Shown here: piece by piece, positions 53,298-61,268 of the stretch
Numbering within the stretch: position 1 is the stretch's first letter
Layout of the letters: the number at the start of each line of letters is the position of its first letter
From: Gracilinema caldarium DSM 7334
GTDB lineage: Bacteria > Spirochaetota > Spirochaetia > Treponematales > Breznakiellaceae
Direction of reading: 5' to 3'
DNA length: 64,000 nucleotides
Assembly: GCF_000219725.1 (NCBI RefSeq)
Contig: NC_015732.1
Span: forward strand, 1,798,001-1,862,000
Made by a program: the position numbers and the translations under genes
Notes under the pieces: model-generated
The model's database searches: none
Seen by the model: the letters and a program-made list of their open reading frames with translations, nothing else
What the model was told of the DNA's origin: nothing

Positions 53298-53330
53298 AAC
53301 CTGGTGAGCCTTCATGAAGTTCACCAGGTT
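53298..53330 (-). terminator. Hairpin just after glnK stop
   Basis: Perfect 10-base arms AACCTGGTGA and TCACCAGGTT with a 13-base loop start 12 bases after the glnK stop. The T-run is missing (GCTTGTAAAAATAAT follows), so it may stabilise the amtB-glnK mRNA 3' end more than terminate. Confidence 0.45.
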
Positions 53331-53342
53331 ATGTACACAGCC

Positions 53343-53684
53343 TTATCCTATGGCAGCTGAACCGGTTTCCCCGGTTCTGATTCGGATGCATTCTTCGAGG
53401 GGAAGAATGAAGATCTTTCCATCCCCGATTTCTCCCGTCCTGGCTCCTCGGATTATGGCATCAATGGTCGGCTTTACAAAGCTGTCATTCACCGCAATCT
53501 CAATTCTAACCTTTTTAAGCAGGTTCACTTCGATATCCACACCACGATAGGATTCATGAAAGCCCTTCTGCTGGCCACACCCCATGGCATTGGTGACAGA
53601 GATTTTATAAATCTCAGACCGATATAATTCCTGCTTCACCTCATTGAGCTTATGGGGCTGAATATATGCAATAATCAATTTCAT
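53343..53684 (-). CDS. glnK: P-II nitrogen regulatory protein (GlnK type)
   Basis: The start is ATG 53684 (GGAGG 8 bases upstream, within the end of amtB context). The 113-residue protein has the P-II fold with T-loop [25 protein letters not shown] and [22 protein letters not shown] in the nucleotide site. Aligned with E. coli GlnB, the T-loop position of the uridylylated Tyr51 is Ile, so this P-II cannot be uridylylated there and probably senses ATP/ADP and 2-oxoglutarate. Being next to amtB it most likely gates the transporter. Confidence 0.92.
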   Translation of the reverse strand: MKLIIAYIQPHKLNEVKQELYRSEIYKISVTNAMGCGQQKGFHESYRGVDIEVNLLKKVRIEIAVNDSFVKPTIDAIIRGARTGEIGDGKIFILPLEECIRIRTGETGSAAIG

Positions 53685-53698
53685 TTCGTGATCCTCCA

Positions 53699-55018
53699 CT
53701 ACATATTGCTGAAGATCTGGAAGCCCGAATAGGCCTCTGCCTTGTGTTCGGTAATATCAAGGCCCATAAGTTCTTCCTTCTCAGTAACCCGTAGCCCTAC
53801 TACTGCCTTAATTGCCAAGAAGAGCAACAAACTCAAAACACTTGCCCACAGCCCCACGGTAAGTACGCCAAGGGCCTGTACACCGAGTTGATGGAATCCA
53901 CCGCCATGGAGCACACCAACGGCAACTCCGTCCACATTGCCCCAGATACCGACTGCAAGAGTCCCAAAGACTCCGTTTACCATGTGGACCGATACGGCAC
54001 CAACAGGATCGTCAATTTTGAGAACCTTGTCGATAAACTCGACGGAAAGGACCACCAGTAAGCCCGCTAAGAGTCCAATTACCACAGCGGCTCCAGGAGA
54101 TACGACTGCACAAGGTGCAGTAATTGCCACAAGCCCAGCCAATACACCGTTCATGGTCATGGATGCATCGGGCTTTTTGAACCAGAACCAGGAAACTATC
54201 ATAGCAGCGACTGCCCCAGCTGAAGCCGCAAGGGTAGTTGTAACTGCTACGCGGGCTATATCGGTACTAATACCGGATAAGGTCGATCCAGGGTTAAAAC
54301 CATACCAGCCAAACCAGAGGATGAAAACACCCAAAGCAGCCAGTGGTATGTTGTGTCCCGGCAAGGCTTTTACCACAACCTTTCCTTCTGCTTTTACATA
54401 TTTCCCAGTTCTCGGCCCAAGCACAATCGCACCCATGAGGGCTGCCCAACCACCAACTGAATGAACTACGGTTGAACCAGCAAAATCATGGAAACCAAGC
54501 TCAGAGAGCCAGCCCCCTCCCCAAATCCAGTGACCAGACACAGGATAAATGAGGGCAGATATAAAGACGGTATAAATCAAATATGACTTAAACTGGGTCC
54601 GTTCTGCCATAGCTCCTGAAACGATGGTTGCTGCGGTAGCCGCAAAGACAACCTGGAAGAACCAGTCTCGGTAAAAGGTAGGATCTCCCATGGGCCCTTT
54701 AAAAAAGTCAGAAAAACCAATAAGGCCTCCCAGCTTATCAGCCCCATACATGAACCCCCAGCCAATCATCCAGAATGCAATGGAACCTAAGCAAAAGTCC
54801 ATCAGGTTCTTCATGATGATATTGGTGGCATTCTTTGCCCTGGTCAGGCCTGTTTCTACCAGAGCGAAACCTGCCTGCATGAAGAAAACCAGCGCACCGG
54901 TCAGCACCAGCCATATCATATCCATGGCGGCAGTGATGGATTCGATACTTTCTTCTGCGAAACCTGCAACAGTCACCAAGAAGAAAAGCACCGCCAGAAA
55001 CAGCATCTGCTTTTTCAC
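53699..55018 (-). CDS. amtB: Ammonium transporter AmtB
   Basis: The start is GTG 55018 with AGGAGG 8 bases upstream. The 439-residue protein begins with a cleavable leader-like segment ([19 protein letters not shown]) and then has about 11 membrane helices. Amt motifs include [51 protein letters not shown] (the conserved pore His), [17 protein letters not shown], and [17 protein letters not shown] (second pore His). Transcription begins at a sigma-54 promoter and includes glnK, which lies 14 bases downstream. Confidence 0.96.
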   Translation of the reverse strand: MKKQMLFLAVLFFLVTVAGFAEESIESITAAMDMIWLVLTGALVFFMQAGFALVETGLTRAKNATNIIMKNLMDFCLGSIAFWMIGWGFMYGADKLGGLIGFSDFFKGPMGDPTFYRDWFFQVVFAATAATIVSGAMAERTQFKSYLIYTVFISALIYPVSGHWIWGGGWLSELGFHDFAGSTVVHSVGGWAALMGAIVLGPRTGKYVKAEGKVVVKALPGHNIPLAALGVFILWFGWYGFNPGSTLSGISTDIARVAVTTTLAASAGAVAAMIVSWFWFKKPDASMTMNGVLAGLVAITAPCAVVSPGAAVVIGLLAGLLVVLSVEFIDKVLKIDDPVGAVSVHMVNGVFGTLAVGIWGNVDGVAVGVLHGGGFHQLGVQALGVLTVGLWASVLSLLLFLAIKAVVGLRVTEKEELMGLDITEHKAEAYSGFQIFSNM

Positions 55019-55054
55019 CTATTGTTCCTCCTAAAAGGTGGTATACCAATACAA

Positions 55055-55070
55055 AGCAGATACTATGCCA
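55055..55070 (-). promoter_or_regulatory. Sigma-54 promoter of amtB-glnK
   Basis: On the minus strand TGGCATAGTATCTGCT keeps GG-N10-GC and differs from the consensus only by C for the first T of TTGC. It lies about 40 bases before the GTG start of amtB. Confidence 0.7.
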
Positions 55071-55087
55071 ATTTAGAAAAAAAAAGA

Positions 55088-55099
55088 CACATTTTTGTA
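55088..55099. promoter_or_regulatory. TACA-N4-TGTA-like site close to the amtB promoter
   Basis: CACATTTTTGTA has one mismatch to the TACA-N4-TGTA dyad. It lies about 20 bases upstream of the -24 element, unusually close for an enhancer; it may be an accessory site. A weaker relative, TACATTTGGATA, is at 55112-55123. Confidence 0.35.
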
Positions 55100-55246
55100 T
55101 GTCCAACCAACTACATTTGGATACGCAAATTATATAATTATATAATATAATGATTTAATAATTCTTCAACTGTTTTTTAAATGATTAAAATAGTTTGAAA
55201 CAAGAGCTGATAGCAAATAATAATGAAAACAAGCATTCGTATTTCC

Positions 55247-55288
55247 TACATTTTTGTTATTATTAAAATTAATACCTACATATTTGTA
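55247..55288. promoter_or_regulatory. Two operator-like dyads upstream of amtB
   Basis: TACATATTTGTA (55277-55288) is a perfect TACA-N4-TGTA dyad and TACATTTTTGTT (55247-55258) matches with one mismatch; the centres are 30 bases apart, as at glnN. They lie 180-220 bases upstream of the amtB sigma-54 promoter, and the perfect site overlaps the last codons and stop of the NifA-like gene. Confidence 0.55.
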
Positions 55289-56868
55289 GTTCTATACATT
55301 TTCCAGGGGATAGCATAGTGATGCACCCGCAGTCCCATCTGCCGTTCTGTAATACCAAGCCGCCGAGCGGCGGCGGCCATATTACCGCCGGTAATCTTAA
55401 GAGCTTCGATGATAAGTTCCTTTTCTAGTCGCGACAGAGCTGCCTCAAGGGTTGTGGTTGGCTCCGTTTGGGTAGACTGGGCAGACTGGAGGCTTGGGGG
55501 TAAATGATAGGAATGAATTACATTATCGGCAGAAAGAATAACCGCCCGTTCAATACAGTTCTCGAGTTCCCGAACATTGCCAGGCCAATGATAAGTTGTA
55601 AGTAAATCGAGGGCTGGACTAGAGATACGTTTTATCAATTTACCATTCTTGTGGGCATACTTTTCAGCAAAAAAATCAGCCAGAAGGATGATATCGCTTT
55701 TCCGTTCCCGCAGGGGTGGTATATGGATGGGAAAAACATTGAGCCGGTAATAGAGGTCTTCCCTGAATCGGCCTTGTTTAATGTCCTCTTCCAGGTTTCG
55801 ATTGGTTGCCGCAATAAGACGTACATCAATCTTGATGGGCTCGTTTCCCCCAACCCGCTCAATCTCCCGCTCTTGAAGCACCCGAAGCAGTTTTACTTGA
55901 ATTTGTGGGCTTAGATCCCCGATTTCATCCAGGAATATGGTACCACCATTGGCAAGTTCAAATCGGCCTTTTCGCTGGTTGAGAGCCCCAGTAAAGGCAC
56001 CCTTTTCATGACCAAAGAGTTCACTTTCTATAATCGACTCTGGGAGGGCCGCACAGTTTACTTTGATGAAAGCCTGTTTCATTCGTTTCGACTGGCGGTG
56101 AATTTCGGAGGCCACCAATTCCTTACCGGTTCCACTTTCCCCGGTAATCAGCACCGTAGCATCACTGGGGGCTACCTGGGCAACCAGATCAAGAACTGCC
56201 CTGATACCCTTGCTGGTACCAATAATATGCGGCTGGTTATGCGGACCATAGGTTTTTGCATCAACTTTTTCCGATTCTGATGCGTTTTCATGCAGCCGCT
56301 GTAGTGAGATAAGGCGATACTGTTCTTCCTGTATCCGTTCCCGAAGCTTAGCCGAATCGGCGATAATCGATGCTACCGCCTCAAGAATTTTCTGGTCCGA
56401 TTTGAGGAGAGCTTCTGTATAATCAGCTGGAAGCCGACGTTCAGCACTTAAGGTTCCCAGTACCTGATTTCCGCTTTTTATAGGAACACAATAATAGGCA
56501 ACGCCAACAAGATCTTCTTTTTTTCTGCCTCCAGCCCGGTTGAGAAAACGGCTTTCCTTTGAAAGGTCGGGTACTACAATTGGGATTCCAGTCTCAAAGA
56601 CCTTGCCCACGAGGCCCTCACCCATCCGGTATTTGCCCCGTTCTTTTTCTTCTTCGGTTAATCCCGGGGCCTCTTCTATCTTAAGGAGTCCTGTAGCTCG
56701 GTCTAACAGGGTCACCATTCCCCGTGCAAGGGTGGTCCGCATTTCCAATAATGAGAGGAGCGGCCCGAGGGAACTGCGTAATTCCACATGCTTATCCAGG
56801 GTCCTAGTAATATCTAAAAGCAGTAAAAGCTCGTCCCGTTCAGAAAGTAAGCACTTCATGTCATTCAT
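55276..56868 (-). CDS. nifA: NifA-like sigma-54-dependent transcriptional activator
   Basis: The 530-residue protein has a GAF sensor (about 15-175; [22 protein letters not shown]), an AAA+ sigma-54 activator domain (about 210-440) with Walker A GESGTGKE, the GAFTGA loop ([15 protein letters not shown]) and [13 protein letters not shown]-terminal Fis-type HTH follows ([27 protein letters not shown]). GAF-AAA-Fis is the NifA/NorR layout. No NifA-type interdomain cysteine set was recognised. No nif genes are in view, so its proven local targets may be glnN and amtB-glnK. A TACA-N4-TGTA dyad lies 14 bases before ATG 56868, suggesting autoregulation. No clear ribosome-binding site is seen. Confidence 0.85.
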   Translation of the reverse strand: MNDMKCLLSERDELLLLLDITRTLDKHVELRSSLGPLLSLLEMRTTLARGMVTLLDRATGLLKIEEAPGLTEEEKERGKYRMGEGLVGKVFETGIPIVVPDLSKESRFLNRAGGRKKEDLVGVAYYCVPIKSGNQVLGTLSAERRLPADYTEALLKSDQKILEAVASIIADSAKLRERIQEEQYRLISLQRLHENASESEKVDAKTYGPHNQPHIIGTSKGIRAVLDLVAQVAPSDATVLITGESGTGKELVASEIHRQSKRMKQAFIKVNCAALPESIIESELFGHEKGAFTGALNQRKGRFELANGGTIFLDEIGDLSPQIQVKLLRVLQEREIERVGGNEPIKIDVRLIAATNRNLEEDIKQGRFREDLYYRLNVFPIHIPPLRERKSDIILLADFFAEKYAHKNGKLIKRISSPALDLLTTYHWPGNVRELENCIERAVILSADNVIHSYHLPPSLQSAQSTQTEPTTTLEAALSRLEKELIIEALKITGGNMAAAARRLGITERQMGLRVHHYAIPWKMYRTTNM

Positions 56869-56881
56869 ACAATGAAAATAC

Positions 56882-56893
56882 TACAAAAATGTA
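56882..56893. promoter_or_regulatory. TACA-N4-TGTA dyad at the start of the NifA-like gene
   Basis: TACAAAAATGTA, flanked to read CTACA...TGTAGG, sits 14 bases before the ATG, near the likely transcription start, where binding would repress the gene. Confidence 0.5.
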
Positions 56894-57041
56894 GGAAACA
56901 ACAAGAGTTATATCTTTTTTAATATCCTGGTGCCGATGCGCATCATAATTCAGAAAAAATTGAAATAACAACATTAAAGCCATAGGGAACCTGCACTTTT
57001 AATAAAGAGATTTTAATGGTAGTGCGACAAAATTGTTTAAT

Positions 57042-57070
57042 TTGACAGAATAATAAAGTGGTGCCACAAT
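57042..57070 (+). promoter_or_regulatory. Candidate sigma-70 promoter for cstA
   Basis: A perfect TTGACA (57042-57047) is 17 bases from CACAAT (57065-57070). A leader of about 25 bases ends in AAGGAGG before ATG 57100. The -10 matches poorly, which would fit an activated promoter. Confidence 0.45.
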
Positions 57071-57099
57071 AAAATTAATCTTACATTTAAGGAGGAACT

Positions 57100-58788
57100 A
57101 TGAGTGCCTTAATAGCCATCATAGCCCTGGTTATTTATTTTGTGTTCTACTTTGTATATGGTAGAACCATCCAGACCAAGCTCCTGAAAAGTCAGGAAGC
57201 TCCTGATGCTCCGTCCAAACGGCTGCAGGATGGAGTAGATTATGTTCCTACCAACAAGTTTGTTCTATTCGGCCACCATTTCGCGTCCATTGCCGGTGCT
57301 GGCCCGATTACCGGCCCTGCTATGGCTATTGCCTGGGGATGGTTACCGGGACTGCTTTGGATCTGGTTCGGCAACATCTTTATCGGTGCGATCCATGACT
57401 ACCTGTCACTTGCCGCTTCAGTCCGTTACGATGGTCGGTCGGTTCAATTTGTCGCCCAAGACATGGTGGGGAAAAAAGCTGGAAAATCCTTTGGCTGGTT
57501 TGTTCTCTTCCTCTGTATCCTGGTAGTTGCCGCCTTTGGTGACATTGTAGCCGGACAGTTTGCCGCCGATGGCCGGGTGTTCTCAGCTTTCTTCTTCTTC
57601 TGCGTTGCTGCTATTATCGCTGGCTTTATCATGTACAAGTCCCCCCTCGGTATGGGCTGGGGATCTTTAATCGGTGTAGTACTTATCATCGCAGCATTCT
57701 GGGCTGGTGATTTGCTCCCTATAAAGGCTACTAAGGATGTTTGGTTTATCGTAATTTTCGTGTATATTGTCATTGCTTCCGCATTACCAGTTAACTTCCT
57801 CCTGCAACCCCGGGATTACCTTAACAGCTTCCTCCTCTATTTCGGATTGCTCGTAGGTGGTATTGCAGCCCTTGTATCCTTCGGTGCATTTGATTCAGCC
57901 CCCCTCTTTACCAGCTTCTCCGCCAAGGTTATCGGTGGTCAGCCTTCTCCTTTCTGGCCCACGGTACCCCTCGTAATCGCCTGTGGGGCCCTTTCTGGGT
58001 TCCATGCCCTGGTGGCTTCCGGGACAAGCTCCAAACAGATTGCTTCAGAAAAGGATGCCCTCTTTGTTGGATATGGAGCCATGTTAACCGAAGGGTTCCT
58101 TTCTACTATTGTAGTCATTTCCATCGCATCCTTTGGCGACGTTGCCATGGGTAATTGGGAAGCCATATTAAAAACTCCCGCCCTGAGCCGCTTTGTTAAA
58201 GCCTATGGCGCTATGGTCAGTACAACCCTCCCCTTCTTTACCAAGGAATTCATGACCCTCTTTGCTTCTGTTTGGGTCAGTTCCTTTGCTCTTACGACTC
58301 TGGATACCACCAACCGCCTCGGCCGCTATCTGGTACAGGAGATGGCCCTCCCCCTGAAGGATAAGTCCCCCGCTCTCTATGGTATATTAGAAAACAAATG
58401 GGTGGCTTCTATCATTATTGCATTCATCGGTATCTTCCTGGCCCGTTCCGGTGGATACAACACCCTGTGGCCTGCCTTCTCCGGTGCTAATCAGCTCATC
58501 GCTTCCATCGTCATGCTGACCGCTGCGGTCTGGGTAAAGAACAAGCTGAATCCTAAATATACCAATGTGGTGCTTATCCCCGCCATATTCCTCTGGGTTA
58601 CCGTTACAGTGGCCCTGGTCTGGTATGAAATCGTGGTAGTCCCCACATTCTTTGTGAAAATGGAAGACACCATGAAGGTTATTACCGGAAGTGTTGTTGG
58701 AACCATCAACGTAATCATGCTGATTCTTAACTTCGTCATGATTGTCAGCTTCTACAAGAACTTCTCCGGCAAGAAAGCAAACGCTTAA
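57100..58788 (+). CDS. cstA: CstA family carbon starvation/peptide-pyruvate transporter
   Basis: The 562-residue membrane protein has about 14 hydrophobic segments. CstA marks are the N-terminal VYGRTIQTKLL, DGVDYVPTNKFVLFGHHFASIAGAGPITGPAMAIAWGWLPGLLWIWFGNIFIGAIHDY, and ACGALSGFHALVASGTSSKQIASEKDALFVGYGAMLTEGFL. CstA proteins import pyruvate or peptides under carbon limitation. AAGGAGG precedes ATG 57100. It is shorter than E. coli CstA (701). A hairpin and an operon of three small genes including an ArsA-type ATPase follow directly. Confidence 0.93.
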   Translation: MSALIAIIALVIYFVFYFVYGRTIQTKLLKSQEAPDAPSKRLQDGVDYVPTNKFVLFGHHFASIAGAGPITGPAMAIAWGWLPGLLWIWFGNIFIGAIHDYLSLAASVRYDGRSVQFVAQDMVGKKAGKSFGWFVLFLCILVVAAFGDIVAGQFAADGRVFSAFFFFCVAAIIAGFIMYKSPLGMGWGSLIGVVLIIAAFWAGDLLPIKATKDVWFIVIFVYIVIASALPVNFLLQPRDYLNSFLLYFGLLVGGIAALVSFGAFDSAPLFTSFSAKVIGGQPSPFWPTVPLVIACGALSGFHALVASGTSSKQIASEKDALFVGYGAMLTEGFLSTIVVISIASFGDVAMGNWEAILKTPALSRFVKAYGAMVSTTLPFFTKEFMTLFASVWVSSFALTTLDTTNRLGRYLVQEMALPLKDKSPALYGILENKWVASIIIAFIGIFLARSGGYNTLWPAFSGANQLIASIVMLTAAVWVKNKLNPKYTNVVLIPAIFLWVTVTVALVWYEIVVVPTFFVKMEDTMKVITGSVVGTINVIMLILNFVMIVSFYKNFSGKKANA

Positions 58789-58800
58789 TTTCTAATCACC

Positions 58801-58827
58801 GGGCTCCGCCGAATGGCGGAGCCCTTT
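58801..58827 (+). terminator. Hairpin after cstA
   Basis: Perfect arms GGGCTCCGCC and GGCGGAGCCC with a 4-base loop are followed by three T only. The next gene starts 18 bases later, so this is probably a partial terminator that gives cstA more transcript than the genes downstream. Confidence 0.65.
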
Positions 58828-58844
58828 ACAATGCAAAGGAACCT

Positions 58845-59129
58845 ATGACTAAGGAACAGCTAGTACAAAAACTAAAATCTGCCTGGTATATCATTCGTCA
58901 GGTGCACCGTGAAAAAGCCACGGAAATGCTCGAATTCGAAGTGAAGGAACTGCAGAATCTTTTCTCCCTCATAGTACTCGGGAGCCTGGTAGGGCTTCCC
59001 TCTCCGCCTCCAGCGATAGCCTTTGAGCTTATTCCCCTTATGGAGGATGAGATTCGTACCATGACCAGCAGGGCAGACTTTGCCCAGGACCCCCTGGGAG
59101 CCCTTGTAAGCATGCTCAACATTGATTAA
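58845..59129 (+). CDS. Small helical protein between cstA and the ArsA-type ATPase
   Basis: The 94-residue product has an amphipathic N-terminus (KLKSAWYIIRQVHREKATEMLEFEVKELQNLF) and a hydrophobic middle with a Pro cluster (SLIVLGSLVGLPSPPPAIAFELIPLM), then an acidic tail. It could be a short membrane-associated or CstA-binding protein, in the position where proteobacterial cstA has YbdD, though it does not look like YbdD. I do not recognise a family. The ATPase gene starts 15 bases after its stop. Confidence 0.68.
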   Translation: MTKEQLVQKLKSAWYIIRQVHREKATEMLEFEVKELQNLFSLIVLGSLVGLPSPPPAIAFELIPLMEDEIRTMTSRADFAQDPLGALVSMLNID

Positions 59130-59144
59130 TAAGCGGGAACAACT

Positions 59145-60062
59145 ATGAAGAAACTCGCCTTTTTTTTAGGCAAGGGAGGGGTGGGAAAAACTACCCTGTC
59201 CTCTGCTACTGCCTACCGTCTTGCTGCGAGCGGGCTTAAGGTTTTCATTTGCTCCCTTGATCCTGCCCACAACCTGGGTGATGTATTTCATACAAAATTA
59301 TCAAATGAACTGCGTCCGATCAGGGAAAATCTGGAGGGCATGGAAATTGACTTGGCCTCGTGGGTCCAGAAGTATCTTGAGGAAAGCCGCAGCGAAATAC
59401 AGAATGCCTACCGGTACAATGTGGTCATAGATTTAAACAAATACCTGGATATTATGAAATATTCGCCCGGTACAGAGGAATATGCGGTGCTCTGGGCCAT
59501 TGAGTATATTTATAAAACCTATCATGAGACCTATGACATCATCATCTTTGACACCCCTCCCACCGCTTTAACACTGCGCTTTCTGGCCATGCCGGCTATC
59601 TCGAGTCTTTGGGTTAAGGAACTCTCCAATCTGCGTAAAACAATTCTGGAAAAACGGCGGGTTTTACTGAAACTGAATCCAGAAGCGAACGTTCTGGGGG
59701 GCCAGGTTAAAAAGGAAGAGGACCCCATCTACCAAAAACTGGGAGCCATTCACCGGCGCCTTGAATATTTACAGGAGCTTTTTGCAAAGGAAAGTTATAT
59801 TACTGTTGTATTAAATCCCGACGAATTAAGTTTTTCCGAATCTCTGCGTATCAGGGATGAACTGGTCAAGCTGGACGTTCCCATTGCAAGTCTTTGTTAT
59901 AATAAATTTTATATTGATGACAGCCGCGGCGAACGGCTCCGAAACACCTTTAAGAGCGTTCCCATTTTCACCTTTAACCGTCTCGAAGAAGGAATTGTGG
60001 TCCTTGATGATCTTGCCAAATTAGAGGTATCACCACTGGTACATCATATGAGGAGTAATTAA
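59145..60062 (+). CDS. ArsA/GET3-type P-loop ATPase
   Basis: The 305-residue protein has the deviant Walker A FFLGKGGVGKTTLSSATAYRLAA (residues 7-28), switch I SLDPAHNLGDVF and switch II IIIFDTPPTALTLRFLAMP. The central region is mostly helical, as in GET3 and ArsA. There are no ArsA-type arsenite-binding Cys residues (only CSL and CYN are seen) and no ars genes. Most likely it handles a membrane-protein client or energises a transporter such as CstA. The stop overlaps the next start (TAATG). Confidence 0.85.
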   Translation: MKKLAFFLGKGGVGKTTLSSATAYRLAASGLKVFICSLDPAHNLGDVFHTKLSNELRPIRENLEGMEIDLASWVQKYLEESRSEIQNAYRYNVVIDLNKYLDIMKYSPGTEEYAVLWAIEYIYKTYHETYDIIIFDTPPTALTLRFLAMPAISSLWVKELSNLRKTILEKRRVLLKLNPEANVLGGQVKKEEDPIYQKLGAIHRRLEYLQELFAKESYITVVLNPDELSFSESLRIRDELVKLDVPIASLCYNKFYIDDSRGERLRNTFKSVPIFTFNRLEEGIVVLDDLAKLEVSPLVHHMRSN

Positions 60063-60694
60063 TGAACTGGTATATCCTTCCCTTAACACTGCTGGCACTG
60101 TACGCGGTATTTACCTATTTTCGGGGTATGAAGAAGAATAAATGGGTTTCAGGTTTTATTGCCAGTGAAACCGAAGCAATCCTAAAGCCCAAGAATACTG
60201 AATATGTCAATATAGGTGGCGCTATAGGCTATAATTTTACCTACACTCTACAGGAACCCTTTACTACAGCCAAAGGCACCTTTGCCCTTATTCCGCGGCA
60301 GTCTGCTTTTTATATGCCCGTCGTACTGATCCTGGGAGGAAAAGACCGCTACTATCTTACCATTTTTACTTCGAAAAAATTAATTGGAGAAGGACACATT
60401 ATCGAAGCACGGTATTTTAATAAAATATCCAAGACTATTACAGGAATAGAAAAGCTAAAACAGGATCGGATTCAAAAGGGGAAACGAACCTTTGTGTTGC
60501 TTTGGGATGTTCCAAAGCTGGAAGAAAAACTTCACAGGGTGCTCGATGAAGCAGAAGAGTATCAGCTCTTAAAACATTTCTGTGTGTACCGGGACAATTC
60601 CAATTTTTATATTTTTATGGAACCTAAACGGCATGGTATCGAAGCCTTGTTAGGGTCGGTATACAAGAACGTTTCCTTATTCTGGGAAAAATAA
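60062..60694 (+). CDS. Membrane-anchored protein of unknown function
   Basis: One N-terminal membrane helix (YILPLTLLALYAVFTYF) anchors a 190-residue soluble domain of mixed strands and helices (NIGGAIGYNFTYTLQEPFTTAKGTFALIPRQ, YYLTIFTSKKLIGEGHIIEARYFNK, then GKRTFVLLWDVPKLEEKLHRVLDEAEEYQLL). The pattern does not match a family I know. Its start overlaps the ATPase stop, so it is translated with the ATPase and is probably its partner. Confidence 0.7.
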   Translation: MNWYILPLTLLALYAVFTYFRGMKKNKWVSGFIASETEAILKPKNTEYVNIGGAIGYNFTYTLQEPFTTAKGTFALIPRQSAFYMPVVLILGGKDRYYLTIFTSKKLIGEGHIIEARYFNKISKTITGIEKLKQDRIQKGKRTFVLLWDVPKLEEKLHRVLDEAEEYQLLKHFCVYRDNSNFYIFMEPKRHGIEALLGSVYKNVSLFWEK

Positions 60695-60758
60695 CAAAGT
60701 CTTTAGAAGGGCGCTAGTTTAAACTAAGGTTTTTAACGGCGCTTGCGTGCAATAGAGT

Positions 60759-60767
60759 GGGGGGGGG
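60759..60767 (+). repeat. G9 tract in the ribosome-binding site
   Basis: Nine consecutive G end 3 bases before ATG 60771 and act as the Shine-Dalgarno of the MIP18-like gene. Poly-G tracts are known slippage sites in treponemes, so length changes could alter translation. Confidence 0.6.
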
Positions 60768-60770
60768 ACT

Positions 60771-61052
60771 ATGGGTCAGATTACTCAGGAAATGGCAGAT
60801 AAGTTCGAAGCCATCTTAAAGCGGGTTAAGGAACCGGAAACGGAGCTATCGGTTTCGGAATTGAACCTCGTAAAACGCATCAGCTACAGCGAAACCGAGA
60901 AGAAATTTATTATTTATATGGATATTGCAAAGCCCCGCTTTCCCTGTTTAACCTGCGGAGTTGTAACCGAACAAATTCGAAACACCATAGAACGGCGTCT
61001 CCGGGAAGAGTTCATAAAGGAATTTCCCGGTTACGAGGTAGAAACGGTATAA
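60771..61052 (+). CDS. MIP18/DUF59-like small protein
   Basis: The 93-residue protein resembles the MIP18/DUF59 fold that works in iron-sulfur cluster delivery: ILKRVKEPETELSVSELNLVKRISYSETEKKFIIYMDI, then a Cys-containing loop (RFPCLTCGVVTEQIRNTIERRL). The family's usual pattern, DPE-x-SIVDLGLV, appears here as EPETELSVSELNLV, so it is divergent. It lies 76 bases after the membrane-anchored gene and just before tRNA-Arg, so it may be the last gene of the cstA-ATPase unit or stand alone. Confidence 0.65.
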   Translation: MGQITQEMADKFEAILKRVKEPETELSVSELNLVKRISYSETEKKFIIYMDIAKPRFPCLTCGVVTEQIRNTIERRLREEFIKEFPGYEVETV

Positions 61053-61062
61053 GGCTATCTAT

Positions 61063-61136
61063 CGCGACACGAGGGACTCGAACCCCCTACCTGCTGCTTA
61101 GAAGGCAGCTGCTCTATCCAGGTGAGCTAGTGTCGC
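61063..61136 (-). tRNA. tRNA-Arg (anticodon UCU)
   Basis: On the minus strand acceptor GCGACAC/GTGTCGC, anticodon arm GCTGC-CTTCTAA-GCAGC with UCU and T arm GGGGG-TTCGAGT-CCCTC (one G-U) are visible. The discriminator is G; CCA is not encoded. Confidence 0.94.
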
Positions 61137-61195
61137 AAAAACCTGCCTTATTTCACCGAATATTGCCATTCTTGTCAAGGCCATACAAATGGTGC

Positions 61196-61258
61196 TTGAC
61201 GAAAGACCAAAGCCATTGGATACTATTGGTATAGTCCAATTAGATTGGAATTATACCA
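61196..61258 (+). promoter_or_regulatory. gntR-glm promoter with overlapping inverted-repeat operator
   Basis: TTGACG (61196-61201) and GATACT (61219-61224) are 17 bases apart. From 61227 to 61258 lies an inverted repeat, TGGTATAGTCCAAT and ATTGGAATTATACCA around TAG, with one extra base in the right arm. It covers the predicted transcription start and ends just before the AGGAG site of the GntR gene, so autorepression of the gntR-glmS-glmL operon is likely. Confidence 0.6.
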
Positions 61259-61268
61259 GGAGTATACC

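Noticed and set aside
55276-56868. Evidence for a nif gene cluster next to the NifA-like activator
   Set aside because: No nifH/D/K or other nitrogenase genes are in the window; the visible sigma-54 targets are glnN and amtB-glnK.
59145-60062. Arsenical resistance ATPase ArsA
   Set aside because: The family fits, but no arsenite-binding cysteine set, arsB or arsR is seen; a GET3-like or transporter-linked role is preferred.
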